Assembly (NCBI GenBank): GCA_016702745.1
Contig: JADJDJ010000002.1
Coordinates: 744,001-808,000, forward strand
Reading direction: 5' to 3'
Source of the DNA: Chitinophagaceae bacterium
Lineage (GTDB): Bacteria; Bacteroidota; Bacteroidia; Chitinophagales; Chitinophagaceae
Length of the DNA: 64,000 bases
Shown: positions 1 to 9,362 of the stretch, in pieces
Position numbering within the stretch: position 1 is the first letter of the stretch
Layout of the letters: each line of letters begins with the position of its first letter
Notes under the pieces: model-generated
The model's database searches: none
What the model saw: only the letters and a program-made list of their open reading frames with translations
Told to the model about the DNA's origin: nothing
Made by a program: the position numbers and the translations under genes

Positions 1-163
1 CCGTTATCCGGCGAAAGTTGCACCATCCCAAATGGAACTGTAGCCCCGGGTACACATGACCGTGACCGCCGGTGCCTAAAAAGGGATCTACGTATTTTGT
101 GAGCAATTGTGCAGATACAAAACTTTGTAACAGCATTGCTATTACGAAAACAGGAAGACGCAT
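1..163 (-). CDS. GH92 family alpha-mannosidase, N-terminal end (partial, frameshifted)
   Basis: The gene starts at 163 on the minus strand and runs off the window. The first residues form a signal peptide (MRLPVFVIAMLLQSFVSAQ) followed by YVDPFLGTGGHGHVYPG, the N-terminal signature of GH92 exo-mannosidases, secreted calcium-dependent enzymes that trim alpha-mannosides. After the PG codons the frame is lost: adding one G to the run at 44-50 restores ATVPFGMVQLSPDNG, exactly what the family shows next. The break therefore looks like a one-base homopolymer deletion. Only about 55 codons are visible, so nothing can be said about the catalytic part. It lies downstream of, and on the same strand as, the first GHL10 gene. 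Family assignment is strong, substrate is inferred. Confidence 0.8.
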   Translation of the reverse strand, partial: MRLPVFVIAMLLQSFVSAQLLTKYVDPFLGTGGHGHVYPGLQFHLGWCNFRRIT

Positions 164-190
164 AACTATATAAAATAGAGCTTAAAAATT

Positions 191-1356
191 CTAATTGGTG
201 TATGGATACTGCCCTTTAAACCAGGGAAGTTTATCTTTCAATCCTTCATAAAAGAAGAAGCACTCTCCTTTAAAACCATTGCGCCTGTTTGTTTGAATGA
301 ACTGGGTCATTAATGCATCAGGTTGTATGGTTGAACCGGACTTCACCAGCACCCCCGGATAAAAGGGAACACTGCTGTTCCGGTAATGCGTTTTTTGCTG
401 CTCCACCACACTGTTGTATGGTGTAATATCATAGCGGTAACATTGCGGCATAACTGCATCCACATACGAGCTATCAACCCAGGTGGGCCAATCCTGCAGG
501 TATTCGTTGTAACCAAACGGATGCGGACTGGGGCTCATGGTAAACTGAACAGAAGAACGGATAGATTTCACTTCTGTTCTCAATCGTTTTAAAAGGCATT
601 CAGTTTTTTTGACCGCCATTGCAGCCAGCCGGCATCGGTTGCATTGCCCGGAGGCGATGCGCCACCGTTTTCGGCCTGGTACAATGTTGTGGTGTATGGG
701 TCATATCCACCTGTAGAAGGCATGGCAGGTAGCCGGTCATCGCCCTGCACTCCATCAAGCCCGATATAATTGGTAACTACTTCTTTAAAGAGGTCAATCA
801 TAAACTGCTGCACTTCCGGATGAATGCCATTCAGCCAGTCAAACCCATTCTTAACCACCAATGCACCACCAACCGTCATAGCAGCCCAGTGTGGTTTGGC
901 AGCAACAATAGGACCGCCATTGGCTGAGTAACTGGAAGAAAAGCCATACTCAAACCATGCATGTACTTTTAAACCAAGTGCATGGCCTTCATCAATACAC
1001 TCCTGTAATGGGTCACGGCCTGCAAAGCGTTCCAGCTGGCGAATACCAATAAGATTTTGCATTACATTACTGGGGTGAATGGTACGGGCATTGTTATAAA
1101 CAACTATAAAAATGTTATTGATGCCTGCATCCTTGCAGTTTCTTACCATCTGCTTTATGTTATCACGGCTGTCTAATGTAGTACTGGCTGTTGTGGTAAC
1201 CCAAACACCACGCAATGCATTGGGATCCCAAACGGGGGTGGGGGGAGTTACAGGGCCGCCGCCACCGCCACCGTCGGAATTGCTCTTGTTACAGGAAGTG
1301 ACAATAAATACAAAAGAAAACAGAATTGAAATCAGGCTCTTTGATATTGCAAGCAT
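191..1356 (-). CDS. GHL10 (DUF187) glycosyl hydrolase-like lipoprotein, DigH-like (frameshifted)
   Basis: Starts at 1356 with a lipoprotein signal (lipobox-like FIVTSC), then a Gly-rich and Pro-rich linker and a GHL10 domain beginning at LRGVWVTTTAST. The motif DGVQGDDRLPAMP near residue 205 is shared word for word with the paralogue at 3713-4805. The reading frame breaks at the A4 run 591-594; one extra base joins the 255-residue front to the 130-residue tail (from LKRLRTEVKS to the stop at 191), giving a normal family length of about 385. GHL10 includes E. coli DigH/YddW, which cuts peptide-free peptidoglycan strands, so a cell-wall glycan role is likely but inferred. It is divergent from the transporter at 1462, sharing a palindrome-containing upstream region. 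Confidence 0.8.
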
Positions 1357-1406
1357 AGCATAGGTTTGAGATGCAACTTAATAAATATAATTCAAAATAA
1401 ATAATT

Positions 1407-1430
1407 AGTTTCTAAATATATTTAGTAACT
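1407..1430. promoter_or_regulatory. 24-bp palindrome in the divergent promoter region, candidate operator
   Basis: The core CTAAATATATTTAG (1412-1425) is a perfect palindrome, and the flanks AGTT (1407-1410) and AACT (1427-1430) extend it, leaving one mismatched T/T pair. It sits between the divergent starts at 1356 and 1462. Such dyads are typical binding sites of dimeric repressors. No regulator gene is adjacent, so the factor is unknown. Confidence 0.5.
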
Positions 1431-1461
1431 TCCTTCTTTATAAACTTTAATAAAGCAGATT

Positions 1462-2762
1462 GTGAGCCAACAAACTGAAAAAAAGATACATCCCGTCAGG
1501 TGGGTGCCAACTACCTGGTTTGCAATGGGATTGCCATTTGTAACACTTGCTGCAGCAAGTTCCATTATGTACAAAAATCTCGGGGTATCCGACTCTAAAA
1601 TTGCATTCTGGACTTCATTAATAATGCTTCCATGGACACTAAAACCTTTATGGGGGCCATTTCTTGAAATGTATAAAACAAAAAAATTCTTTGTTTACAC
1701 AACCCAACTATTTACCGGGGTGTTATTCGGATTGGTAGCCCTTTCTCTTCAGGCTTCATCATTTTTCAGCATTTCAATTGCTATTTTAGCTATTGTGGCT
1801 TTTAGTGGAGCAACTCACGATACAGCCGCAGATGGTGTTTACTTAAACGAGCTTGACTCTAAACAACAGGCGCAGTATGTCGGCTGGCAAGGTGCGTTTT
1901 ACAATATTGCCAAAATTGTATCAGGCGGCTTATTGGTGTACCTGGCCGGTGTGCTTGAAAGGAAAATGGGCATTGTAAATGCCTGGTCGGTTGTAATGCT
2001 GATGTATGGGGCCATAATGATTTTGCTTGGATTGTACAACAAAGCGGCTTTGCCATCCGGGGGGCAAGCAAAAACGGTTCACTCTGCCAAAGAAGCTATG
2101 GCAACGCTGAAGGATGTAATCATTACTTTCTTTCAGAAAAAATATATATGGTTTGGCCTGGCATTTATTGTACTGTACCGTTTTGCAGAAGGGCAGGCAA
2201 TTAAGATAACTCCTTTGTTTTTTAAGGCCTCGAGAACAGAAGGCGGGTTAGGACTTTCAACAGAACAAATCGGTGTGTTGTATGGTGTTTTGGAGCCGCA
2301 GCTTTTGTGCTGGGCTCAATCGCTGCCGGGTATTTTGTATCCAATAAAGGGCTTACACGTAAAACGCTGATACTATTGTGTGCTATATTTAATATCCCAT
2401 TTGCCGCATATGCTTATCTGGCCATTACCTTGCCCGAAAATGTATATATCATTGGAGCAGCAGTAGCTTTTGAGTATTTTGGATACGGTTTTGGCTTTGT
2501 AGGTCTTATTTTGTTTATCATGCAGCAAATTGCCCCGGGCAAATATAAAATGGCTCACTATGCTTTTGCAAGCGGCCTTATGAACCTGGGATTTATGTTG
2601 CCATCAATGATTAGTGGAATGGTGAGTGACTACCTTGGTTATAAAGAATTTTTTATCTGGGTGCTTATTTCAACCATCCCTTCATTTTTGGTTACCTGGC
2701 TGGTGCCGTTGAAAAAAACAGAGGAAGAAAGTACAGCGCAACCGGAAGCACAGCCCGGATAA
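1462..2762 (+). CDS. AmpG-like MFS transporter (frameshifted)
   Basis: A polytopic inner-membrane carrier of about 433 residues. The N-terminal half (WFAMGLPFVTLAAASS, then MLPWTLKPLWGPFLE) has the layout of the AmpG/PAT branch of the major facilitator superfamily, which imports anhydro-muropeptides or related sugars. GTG start at 1462. The frame is lost in the T run 2288-2291; one more T gives YGVFGAAAFVLGSIAAGYF and continues to the stop at 2762. Lying between GHL10 and DUF4434 genes, it probably imports the products released by these hydrolases. Substrate cannot be read from sequence; MurNAc or muropeptide is the best guess. Confidence 0.78.
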
Positions 2763-2774
2763 ATTTTAAGTTTA

Positions 2775-3712
2775 TTGATTATGCAGATAACCGGAACATT
2801 TTTAGATGAAATAAGCCACGATATTCCCCACCAGAATTGGAGCGAAATAGAATGGGAGCAGGATTTTCAGTACATGAAAACCGCCGGTATTGATACGGTA
2901 ATTATGATTCGAAGTGGTTACCGGAAATTTATCACATACCCTTCAAAATACCTTTTATCCAAGGGATGTTATCAGCCGCCGGTTGACCTGGTGGACATGT
3001 TTCTGCGACTTGCAGACAAATATGGAATGCAGTTTTATTTCGGATTGTACGACAGCGGAGAATATTGGGATACCGGCGAAATGCAACATGAAATCAATCA
3101 TAATAAATACATTATTGATGAAGTTTGGCAACAGTATGGCCATCATAAATCATTTAAGGGCTGGTATCTAAGCATGGAAATAAGCAGGAAAACCAAAGGC
3201 GCTGCAAATGCTTTCTACACATTGGGTAAGCAGTGCAAAGAGGTTAGCGGCGGTTTACACACTTTTATTTCACCATGGATAGACGGGAAAAAGCTGTGAT
3301 GGCAGCATCATCTCAAATAACAAAAGCAGAGGCAGTAAGTATTGCGGAGCATGAAAAAGAATGGAGCGAAATTTTTGAAGGCATAAAAGGTGCTGTGGAC
3401 GCAGTGGCATTTCAGGATGGTCACATAGACTACCATGAACTGGAATCTTTTTTTACCGTGAATAAGAAAATGGCAGATAAATTTGGTATGCAATGCTGGA
3501 CTAATGCAGAGTCTTTCGATAGAGATATGCCTATAAAATTTTTACCTATAAAATTTGAAAAACTAAAATTAAAGCTCGTAGCAGCCCGTAAAGCAGGTTA
3601 TGATAAGGCTATCACTTTTGAGTTTTCTCATTTTATGAGCCCACAGTCTATGTACACATCGGCACATCATTTATACAACCGTTATCTCGAATACAAACAA
3701 CAGCTAAAATAA
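2775..3712 (+). CDS. DUF4434 domain protein, TIM-barrel glycosidase-like (frameshifted)
   Basis: A protein of about 312 residues without a signal peptide, beginning MQITGTFLDEISHDIPHQNW (ATG at 2781, a second one at 2775 is also possible). The pattern of a starting GTFLDE, then DTVIMIRSGY, YFGLYDSG and FISPWIDGK matches DUF4434, a family with a predicted glycosidase TIM barrel that often sits in sugar-use loci. One A is missing in the run 3288-3292; restoring it reads FISPWIDGKKAVMAASS and keeps the frame to 3712. The stop touches the ATG of the next gene (TAAATG), so translation is likely coupled. Function beyond the fold is unknown. Confidence 0.75.
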
Positions 3713-4805
3713 ATGAGATTTATTTTTTTATACCTGTGTCTTATCATTACTACGTCAGCATTTGCACAAAATGCAGAACCTGTTAAAGGCACATGGATTA
3801 CCAATGTAGCAAGCAATGCATTGCTGTCAAAGAAAAATATAAAGGAAGTAGTAGCCAATTGTAAGAAGAACGGATTGAATAGCATATTTGTAGTAGTTTG
3901 GAATGGCGGTGTTACCATGTATCCCAGCAAAATAGCAGAGAAATACATCGGGATAAAACAGGCTGCAGCCTATAAAAAAATTTGACCCCATTAAATGTAT
4001 TGTAAAAGAAGCACACAAAGCCGGACTGAAAGTGCATGCCTGGTTTGAGTTTGGATTTTCTTATGCCTATAAAGACAGTAATTCGGTTTGGTTAAAAAGA
4101 TATCCGCATTGGGCCGGAAGAAAAAAAGATGGCAGCCTGCTGGTAAAGAACGGATTTTACTGGTGGAACAGCATGAATCCCGAACCACAAAAGTTTATGA
4201 AAGAGCTGGTATTGGAAGTGGTAAAAAAATATGATGTTGATGGTGTGCAAGGCGATGACCGCTTACCCGCTATGCCTGCAGAAGGCGGCTATGATGATTT
4301 TACCAAACAATTATTTGCTAAAGAACATAATGGGGAATTGCCGCCAGCCAATCCCAAAGAACCTGGCTTTCTGCAATGGAAAGCCAATAAACTGAGTGCA
4401 TTTGGAAAAGAGTTATATACTGTGGTAAAAAATCAACGGGCATCCTGCCTGGTTACCTGGGCGCCCAGTCCTTATCCATGGAGTAAAGAAGAATATTTGC
4501 AAGACTGGCCGCAATGGCTGAAAGGCGGATATGCCGATTATATCTTTCCGCAACTATACCGATATAAAATTGAAGGCTATGAAAAAGTGTTAAAGGAATT
4601 AAATGACAGCCTTCCGAAAGAATACAAACAAAAAGTATTTCCCGGTATTTTAACTTCTTTAGGCGATGGAGCCTACCAGAGCACAAGAGAATTAACCGAC
4701 CAGATGCTGCAGCTAAACCGTAAATATGGTTTTAACGGCGAAGTGTTTTTTTATTATGAAACTTTAAACCGTTTAATCGGTTTGTTATATCAAACTATAA
4801 AATAG
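3713..4805 (+). CDS. second GHL10 (DUF187) glycosyl hydrolase-like protein (frameshifted)
   Basis: Secreted protein with signal peptide MRFIFLYLCLIITTSAFAQ, followed directly by VKGTWITNVASNALLSKKNI, the GHL10 start. It is a paralogue of the protein at 191-1356: both share KVHAWFE.GFS, DGVQGDDRLPAMP and EYLQDWP. An extra A in the run 3974-3980 breaks the frame after QAAAYKK; six instead of seven A gives FDPIKCIVKEAHKAGLKVHAWF. Joined length is about 364 residues. Unlike its paralogue it has no lipobox, so it is expected to be periplasmic rather than anchored. Two GHL10 enzymes around one AmpG-like carrier suggests glycan-strand turnover; that is inference. Confidence 0.8.
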
Positions 4806-4810
4806 TTGCC

Positions 4811-5818
4811 ATGCGTAAATTATTATTACTGCCATTTGCGGTTATTTGTTTTTCCTGTTCCAAAAAAACAACTACTGGTGGCGGAGGTGGCCCGGTAACA
4901 CCACCTGTACCGGTAACACCACTAATAACCTTGCCGCAGGGATGGAAATACAATACCACATACTCTACCGGATTGCCCAATGGTATACAGGTTTTCAGTT
5001 TTGATTCAGTTTACAACGGGAAATTTACAAAAGCGTTTTGTTTGACGTATGACAGCAAGCTGGACCGCTTTGAATTTAAACCTGTACTATCTGCCACTGC
5101 AAAAACACCAATGAATTTTTTTAGCCAGGAAACAGGAGTAACTTATGCCTGCATCAACGGAGGATATTTTGGAGGTAATTCTTCATATAGTTTGGTAAAG
5201 TATAACAATACCGTTTCATCGCCCAATATAAAATCGGTTAACAGAACATACAACGGCACAAGTACTCCTTACTACACTACCAGGGCTGCATTTGGTGTAA
5301 GCAACACCGGTGTACCCTCGGTGGCATGGGTGTATAGTATTGGAGCAGGCAACGATAATATTTATAGTTATCCTTTGCCAAGTCCAAATGCTGAAGGCAG
5401 TGCACCGCAACCTGTACCTGATGCAGCATTTCCTGCAGGTGGTGCATCTTGGCCTCCCGTGAGTGCAATTGGCGGTTCGCCCATGCTTATTAAAGACGGC
5501 AGTATTAATATAGCTGATGTGCAGGAGCTGATAAACATTAACAATACTACATCAAGACCAAGATCTGCTATTGGTTATAATGCAAATGGCATTGGAATGC
5601 TGCTGGCTGTTGAGGGCGATAATACTACTGCCGGTTATAATGGTATTAACCTTTCTGAACTCGCCAATATGCTGCAGTCATTATCTTGTACCCATGCCAT
5701 CAACTTAGATGGTGGAGGCTCCACTTCATTGGTTATCGCCAACCGGCTTACTGTAAGGCCGGGTGATAATGGAACGGAAAGGCCGGTAGTGAGTGCCTTG
5801 CTGATAAAACAAAAATAA
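4811..5818 (+). CDS. phosphodiester glycosidase family (NAGPA-like) lipoprotein
   Basis: 335 residues, intact. The N-terminus MRKLLLLPFAVICFSC is a lipoprotein signal, followed by the same Gly/Pro linker seen in the GHL10 lipoprotein at 1356, which suggests common export and surface or periplasmic display. The C-terminal part has NAGPA hallmarks: YACINGGYFGG (about 115-125), GGSPMLIKDG, RPRSAIGYN and INLDGGGSTSLVI. NAGPA-domain proteins hydrolyse GlcNAc phosphodiesters; bacterial members are linked to cell-wall or exopolysaccharide turnover. Six bases separate it from the GHL10 gene upstream and eight from the next gene, so all are probably one operon. Confidence 0.82.
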   Translation: MRKLLLLPFAVICFSCSKKTTTGGGGGPVTPPVPVTPLITLPQGWKYNTTYSTGLPNGIQVFSFDSVYNGKFTKAFCLTYDSKLDRFEFKPVLSATAKTPMNFFSQETGVTYACINGGYFGGNSSYSLVKYNNTVSSPNIKSVNRTYNGTSTPYYTTRAAFGVSNTGVPSVAWVYSIGAGNDNIYSYPLPSPNAEGSAPQPVPDAAFPAGGASWPPVSAIGGSPMLIKDGSINIADVQELININNTTSRPRSAIGYNANGIGMLLAVEGDNTTAGYNGINLSELANMLQSLSCTHAINLDGGGSTSLVIANRLTVRPGDNGTERPVVSALLIKQK

Positions 5819-5825
5819 AATTTCG

Positions 5826-6977
5826 ATGCATCGCAAAATATTATTTGCAACCATCCTGTTCATTTTGCTGCAGGAGAATGCAAGTGCACAGCAGTTTAGT
5901 TTTGCCTCAAAGGCAGTAAGGGATTCTGTAACAAGAGAACTGGTTAAAAAAGTAAATGCTGCTGTTGCAAAACCGGTTAATGAACAAACGCTGAAAGAAT
6001 GGAAAGGCGCCTGCTGGGCAATGGAACTGATGTTGTATAAGCCTAAAGGATTTAGAATGAAAGTACCTGCCATTATTAAAAGCCTCCATCAGCAACCGGT
6101 TTCATTTCAGCAATCATTTTTAGAAATGGTGATTACGCTGTACCCCGGAAAGTTCAAAAAGCAGTTGAGCGGCATCTGGACAAAATTGGGCAGTAACAAG
6201 GTAAAGACAATGGCACTGGAGCAATTGGCCCTGGCAAAGAAATTTCCAGATGTGAAGGTGGATACAGTATTTGCCAATTCTGATTTTTATAATTTTTATA
6301 AAAAGCGATGGTTATCACCTCATCCTGTATTCCCGGATAAAAAGATATTCCTTAGCCGGGAGTTTCTGAGTGGGCAAACCGTGGTCGTAAGTTTTCAATA
6401 CCGCAACAGGGATAAGCCAGGCTGCCTGATGATACGTACTGCTGAACATGAATGGCTGAAAGATGAGAAAGGTGAACCCTATTGTTTTACCCAGCTGGCA
6501 AGGTCTGTAACCAATTTGCCCTGGTACATTACCAATGGCAATACACCACAGGGACTGCATAAAATAATTGGAACTGATGTATCAAACAATAACTGCATAG
6601 GACCCACCCCCAACCTGCAGCTGGTAATGCCTCTGGAGGAATCACCCCGGCTTTTTTTTAGCGATACAACTGATTCTTATAGGCAATACAAAGAACTACT
6701 CGGGCCGCTTTCCGGTTTTCCCGGATTATATGAGTCGTATGGCGCAGGAAAAACAGGGAGGTCAGAAATTATTGCCCACGGAACTACCATACCTGAGTGG
6801 TATTATAAAAACAAAACATATTATCCCTGCACACCTTCATTGGGTTGTTTATGCAGTCCGGAAATCTGGGATGCATCAGGAACCCTTCTTCAAAGCACTC
6901 AACAGGAATGGGTGAAAATTATTAGTAAGTTAGCCATACAACCACAATACCTGGTTGTAGCGGAAACAGGGGAGTGA
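5826..6977 (+). CDS. secreted protein with YkuD (L,D-transpeptidase)-like C-terminus
   Basis: 383 residues with a signal peptide (MHRKILFATILFILLQENAS). The first 160 residues are helical and unrecognised. The C-terminal part shows NTPQGLHKIIG (about 239-249), EIIAHGT (H318) and TPSLGCLC (S338, C341), the order and spacing of the H-G-T ... S-x-G-C catalytic signature of L,D-transpeptidase/YkuD domains. That makes it a peptidoglycan cross-linking or carboxypeptidase-like candidate, in keeping with its neighbours. The usual Arg after the Cys is absent (GCLC, not GCIR), so activity is uncertain and I rank this as a divergent family member. Confidence 0.5.
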   Translation: MHRKILFATILFILLQENASAQQFSFASKAVRDSVTRELVKKVNAAVAKPVNEQTLKEWKGACWAMELMLYKPKGFRMKVPAIIKSLHQQPVSFQQSFLEMVITLYPGKFKKQLSGIWTKLGSNKVKTMALEQLALAKKFPDVKVDTVFANSDFYNFYKKRWLSPHPVFPDKKIFLSREFLSGQTVVVSFQYRNRDKPGCLMIRTAEHEWLKDEKGEPYCFTQLARSVTNLPWYITNGNTPQGLHKIIGTDVSNNNCIGPTPNLQLVMPLEESPRLFFSDTTDSYRQYKELLGPLSGFPGLYESYGAGKTGRSEIIAHGTTIPEWYYKNKTYYPCTPSLGCLCSPEIWDASGTLLQSTQQEWVKIISKLAIQPQYLVVAETGE

Positions 6978-7299
6978 TTTTTTTCAAACAGCCCCATTTG
7001 TGATTTGAAGTTTATTTGAGCAAGGCTTACCAGTTCAGATATTGGTTTTTCTGTTTGCGATTACTGCACATTGAGATATTCAATCTTTATTACATTTAAT
7101 AGTAGTTATGAAAATTGCAGGTATAGCGATTTGAAAAAATGTAAAAATGAGTTCGATAAAGGTTTTGCCGGGGCTACAAATTTCCAGTCGGAAAAATTTT
7201 TGAATTTCCGGCATCCTACTCGATAAAACCGCATGAAAGAAGAGTTTCCATCCATGGAGAATTTAATTTAAAATATATATTTTTAAGTACCCAAGACTC
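6978..7299. other. intergenic region without recognised gene
   Basis: About 320 bases, AT-rich, with several stops in all frames. I see no convincing ORF, terminator or repeat. The last 30 bases before the lipoprotein gene are nearly pure A/T and probably contain its promoter, though no clean TAnnTTTG is present. Confidence 0.4.
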
Positions 7300-7305
7300 T
7301 TGTTT

Positions 7306-8820
7306 ATGCTAAGAACATTATTTTTCGTTTTCTTTCTAACCAATCTTTTTTTAAGTTTAGGTTGCAAAAAAACTGTGCAGGTCGCTCCGGTTTCGACTCC
7401 CAACGTCAGCATAAAAATGCTCCCGGGCCATTATGCAAGCATGGATAAGGTGAACTTAACTCTGGCTTTAACCAGGACCAGCAGCCAGATACCTGTTTCA
7501 GAGATCGGAATCTGCTGGGAGGAAAATGACACACCCACGGTTAACAGCAATAAGAAATGGGTCTCTTATTATCACAGCGACACAATACCTTTTGTGTTCA
7601 ATGGTCTCACCATGAACACGTATTATAATGTCAGGGGATATTGTATTTCCGAGACAAAGGTTTATTATACCCCTATGATAAGGATAAAGACCCATGAACT
7701 TACCTCAATATGGACGAAGAGTTTTCTCCCTAACCCAGGGTCTTTTTCTGTGGTGGATGTGATCAAGAATCCAGCGTCAAGTTTCTCCGTTCTGTCAAGG
7801 GTGGCACTTAATCAATATTCTACAACTATTACAGGCATTGATACTGCAGGGAACCTGCTTTGGTCGAATAATTTTTTGAACCGTGACCCTACAGCTTTTG
7901 TACGTGTCGATGATGGGTATATCATTTCAGCCAAACAGTTTGTGCCGGGTGGCAGTAAGGTTTTTCTTATCAAGACCGACCTGAATGGATTATTGGTTTG
8001 GGAGAAAGACCTGTCGAGGGATAATTTTCAAAACCATCTCCAGATGCACCTTAACAATGCAAATAATATCAGCCTTACAACTATGGTGTATAATGGCATT
8101 TCTCCCCAGGGGGAGTTGGTAAATTGTTTCATCCATGATTTTATTCTTGCAGGTACCAATGGACAAATTCTAAACGAGAGCAGCTATCCTAATGTCAATG
8201 TTTATGCTGTTGTGGGTCCAGGTCATTGTGGCCGGGATATTGCATTCAGCGATGGCTCTTTCCTAATCGCCTATAATTTCACTCCCCTTGGTGTAGGCTA
8301 TACAAGGACCATAGTGCAGCGATTCTCATCTACCAGGCAGATAGCCTGGGAAACTATTTTTCCCCCAGTCGGAAGTAATGAATTTGCTTATAAGGTGATT
8401 GAAAACAATGGCGGCACGATCGTCTTGACAACGAGGGGGGCTATTCCAAACGAATCAATCAACAATACCACTTTACTTACTCAGGTAGACAATGCTCGCG
8501 GGAATATCCTCTGGAGGGCGATGTTTAGAGGTGCCGTCGGATCCATTATTGACAATTTTCCCGAAAGTATCAAAAGGTCGCCTGATAATCATTTTTATAT
8601 AACGGGTCTTATGAACAACAGATATCCTTATTTGCTGAAGATCGACAATACAGGAAATATCATTTGGGATTACCCTATTACAAACATAGGCTATGCTAAT
8701 GCTAGGGGGCAGTCTTTGTACATATCAGAGAATAAGGAGATCTACCTCTTTGGGGTTGGTAATAACTCACAAGCAGAAAATGCCCGCCTTTTTATATATA
8801 AAACGAGGGAGACCAATTGA
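7306..8820 (+). CDS. lipoprotein with predicted beta-propeller, unknown function
   Basis: 504 residues from the ATG at 7306 (an in-frame TTG lies at 7300). The signal MLRTLFFVFFLTNLFLSLGC ends in a clear lipobox (LSLGC). Residues about 30-130 look like a beta-sandwich domain (NVSIKMLPGHY, VRGYCISE), followed by repeated blades of the type D..GNLLW, DLNGLLVWEK, NARGNILWRA and NTGNIIWDYP at roughly 50-residue spacing, as in delta-60/SBBP-like propellers. It is a surface or periplasmic protein; such propellers are usually binding scaffolds. It stands alone, is not part of the preceding operon, and I cannot name a function. Confidence 0.65.
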   Translation: MLRTLFFVFFLTNLFLSLGCKKTVQVAPVSTPNVSIKMLPGHYASMDKVNLTLALTRTSSQIPVSEIGICWEENDTPTVNSNKKWVSYYHSDTIPFVFNGLTMNTYYNVRGYCISETKVYYTPMIRIKTHELTSIWTKSFLPNPGSFSVVDVIKNPASSFSVLSRVALNQYSTTITGIDTAGNLLWSNNFLNRDPTAFVRVDDGYIISAKQFVPGGSKVFLIKTDLNGLLVWEKDLSRDNFQNHLQMHLNNANNISLTTMVYNGISPQGELVNCFIHDFILAGTNGQILNESSYPNVNVYAVVGPGHCGRDIAFSDGSFLIAYNFTPLGVGYTRTIVQRFSSTRQIAWETIFPPVGSNEFAYKVIENNGGTIVLTTRGAIPNESINNTTLLTQVDNARGNILWRAMFRGAVGSIIDNFPESIKRSPDNHFYITGLMNNRYPYLLKIDNTGNIIWDYPITNIGYANARGQSLYISENKEIYLFGVGNNSQAENARLFIYKTRETN

Positions 8821-8839
8821 TGAGCCATCTGTAACTTGA

Positions 8840-9030
8840 TTACTCGGCACGGACGAGTGCTTTTAGAAGCTCAGGGTTTAGAATAATCTTTTCTTTAGGG
8901 GTACAGCTTCCCCACATTCGGTTCATTTGTAGTAACCAAATTGATTTTGGCTCAACCTTATATTTTTTAAACCTTTCAATAAAAGGTTCAGCAATTTCAG
9001 GAAGCCTGAAATACCGATTTTTATGGGACG
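8840..9030 (-). pseudogene. DUF45/YgjP-like metallopeptidase fragment
   Basis: On the minus strand a stretch of about 60 codons ending with the stop at 8840 reads MNRMWGSCTPKEKIILNPEL, the segment that precedes the zinc-binding HExxH in DUF45 (YgjP/SprT-like) proteins, here spelled with an upstream IAEPFIERFKKY. The frame stops at KALVRAE before any HExxH, and nothing upstream supplies an N-terminus. It is a broken remnant next to a transposase remnant on the same strand. Confidence 0.6.
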
Positions 9031-9086
9031 CTCAACAATTTCTCAAAATGGAATTGACATAACTATCAGCTTCGAAGAAGCTGTCC

Positions 9087-9362
9087 TTACAAAAAACAGA
9101 CATCAATCAACCCGCATTTTGTCCCATAAAAATAGTCTTTTGCACTGCTATAAGAATAGTACTCTGGCCTATCCACAATACCTGCCTTTACCGGATTCTG
9201 ATGTATACAATTGATACGCTGTACAATAAAGGCGGCGCTGTACAGTTCGATTGGATGATTGTCCTGCTGCCAGATCTGGTTATATTTTACCAATGCTGAC
9301 CAGTTTGGGTATTTATGCTGGTTTAGTTTTTCTTTCAGTACAAATAAACAGGTTTGTGTCAA
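9087..9362 (-). pseudogene. REP-associated tyrosine transposase (Y1_Tnp) C-terminal fragment
   Basis: The 91-residue minus-strand frame contains IWQQDNHPIEL, INCIHQNPVKAGIVDRPEYY and SYSSAKDYF, the conserved C-terminal block of RAYT / IS200-like Y1 transposases. The catalytic HUH and tyrosine part (about 120 residues) is missing, so it is inactive. These single-strand transposases mobilise REP elements. Its 5' edge runs into the N-terminal end of the membrane protein gene on the other strand, suggesting that insertion or deletion at this spot truncated that gene. Confidence 0.72.
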
